Source: Lepidostoma basale
Lineage: Eukaryota; Arthropoda; Insecta; Trichoptera; Lepidostomatidae
Length of the DNA stretch: 64,000 nucleotides
Reading direction: 5' to 3'
Assembly (NCBI GenBank): GCA_022606425.2
Contig: JAHDVF020000074.1
Span: 496,001 to 560,000 of the forward strand
This document shows positions 63,389 through 64,000 of this stretch, one piece after another. The notes under the pieces were generated by a model. The model saw only the letters and a program-made list of their open reading frames with translations, searched no databases and had not been told where the DNA came from. Position 1 is the first letter of the stretch. Each line of letters starts with the position of its first letter. A program made the position numbers and the translations under genes.

Positions 63389-63612
63389 ATTTACAAACTA
63401 ACTAACTAACTAACCATCACGCCGTCTCCCCGGAGGGGTAGGCAGAAAGAATGGAACGCCACACTGTTCTGTCCTGACATAATTCACTCGGTTCCTCTAC
63501 ATTCATACATCTTGTCATGCACGCACGTCGATTTCTCCGACTCGTCACGTGACCGACATTCAATATTTGATTGATTTGATCGTGCCACGTTTTCCTCGGC
63601 CTTTATTTACAA
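63389..63612 (-). mobile_element. LINE family A 3' end with 8-bp TSD
   Basis: The element occupies 63397-63604 and is flanked by ATTTACAA at 63389-63396 and 63605-63612. It runs from (CTAA)n through GCCGTCTCCCCGGAGGGGTA, CATCTTGTCATGCACGCACG and CCACGTTTTCCTCGGCC. It is close in sequence to 49696-50124 and truncated further. Confidence 0.9.
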
Positions 63613-63699
63613 GAAATGTATATTAAGAGAGGCTAAGTGAGACCTTGAGCGCCGTGGAAAAGCCATCCTTGGGACAGATTTTGAAACGAATTTATTCGA

Positions 63700-63992
63700 C
63701 AACAAACCAAGGTGACTGAAGTGGCCCTACGGATGTGCTCTAGTGGCTTTATGGGGCTGAAGTGGCAGTGGGCTGGCCATATCTGTCGAAGAACCGACAG
63801 CCGATGGGGAAGACGGGTTTTGGAGTGGAGATTCCGTAGAGTTGGACGTCCTCCTGTCCGCTGGACCGACGATCTGAAGAGGATTGCTGGACATGGATGG
63901 ATGGGAGCGGCAATGGATAGTGGCGTGGCGTGCTTTGGGAGAGGCCTACATTCAGCAGTGGATGACAGACGGCTGATGATGATGAAGTGAGT
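63700..63992 (+). mobile_element. LINE family G C-terminal fragment
   Basis: The frame 63712-63990 encodes MTEVALRMCSSGFMGLKWQW, AGHICRRTDSRWGRRVLEWR, VGRPPVRWTDDLKRIAGHGW, and ends GLHSAVDDRRLMMMK. This is the usual terminal layout of an RTE-type polyprotein. A GATGATGATG run forms the end of the frame and probably the element tail. It is open but 5'-truncated. Confidence 0.8.
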
Positions 63993-64000
63993 TGACGACC

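Overview
The window looks like AT-rich, intron-like or intergenic DNA from an insect or other arthropod. The evidence is the low GC with A/T homopolymers, the dense relics of non-LTR retrotransposons, tRNA-derived SINEs, Penelope-type fold-back repeats, and a Copia element primed from the initiator tRNA-Met anticodon arm. The LINE proteins resemble ones I associate with beetles, but the order cannot be fixed from this sequence. There is no bacterial-style gene organisation.

Two things look like real coding sequence. The main one is an intact Ty1/Copia retrotransposon on the minus strand (25023-29340). It has one 1313-codon gag-pol frame, two identical 118-bp LTRs, a 5-bp target duplication and a tRNA-iMet half-molecule primer site. 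The other is a short GC-rich open frame at 2227-2500 (minus), which reads like the last exon of an unidentified host gene. If so, much of the window could be its intron or upstream DNA.

The rest is mainly a repeat graveyard. LINE family A, whose 3' ends finish in (TTAG)n, has about twenty copies or pieces. LINE families B, E, F and G end in (GAA)n or similar triplets, and family H ends in (TTTGA)n. Eight copies of a tRNA-derived SINE are scattered throughout. A second short repeat (SINE C) carries the last ~50-65 bp of LINE A as its own 3' end in three of five copies. Numerous inverted-repeat elements carry a recurring hammerhead-like core (CTGANGA, one base, hairpin, GAAAC). A 34-bp-TIR MITE is present at 47541-47774, with a decayed relative at 4215-4425.

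Layout: 0-7 kb holds the host-exon candidate, a LINE B copy with a 9-bp TSD, fold-backs and a SINE. 7-20 kb holds LINE D, G, H and A relics and a Penelope-like gene start (11.6-12.1 kb). 20-24.5 kb holds a LINE A copy with a TSD plus fold-backs. 24.5-29.4 kb is a three-level nest, with a SINE and the Copia element both inside one LINE A relic. 29-46 kb is dense LINE and SINE debris, including a LINE E inside a LINE B with a 9-bp TSD and two copies of LINE A with 5' inversions. 46-64 kb holds the MITE, LINE H, tandem LINE A copies, tail-sharing SINE C, direct repeats and several GC-richer unexplained islands. No CRISPR array, rRNA or functional tRNA gene was found.
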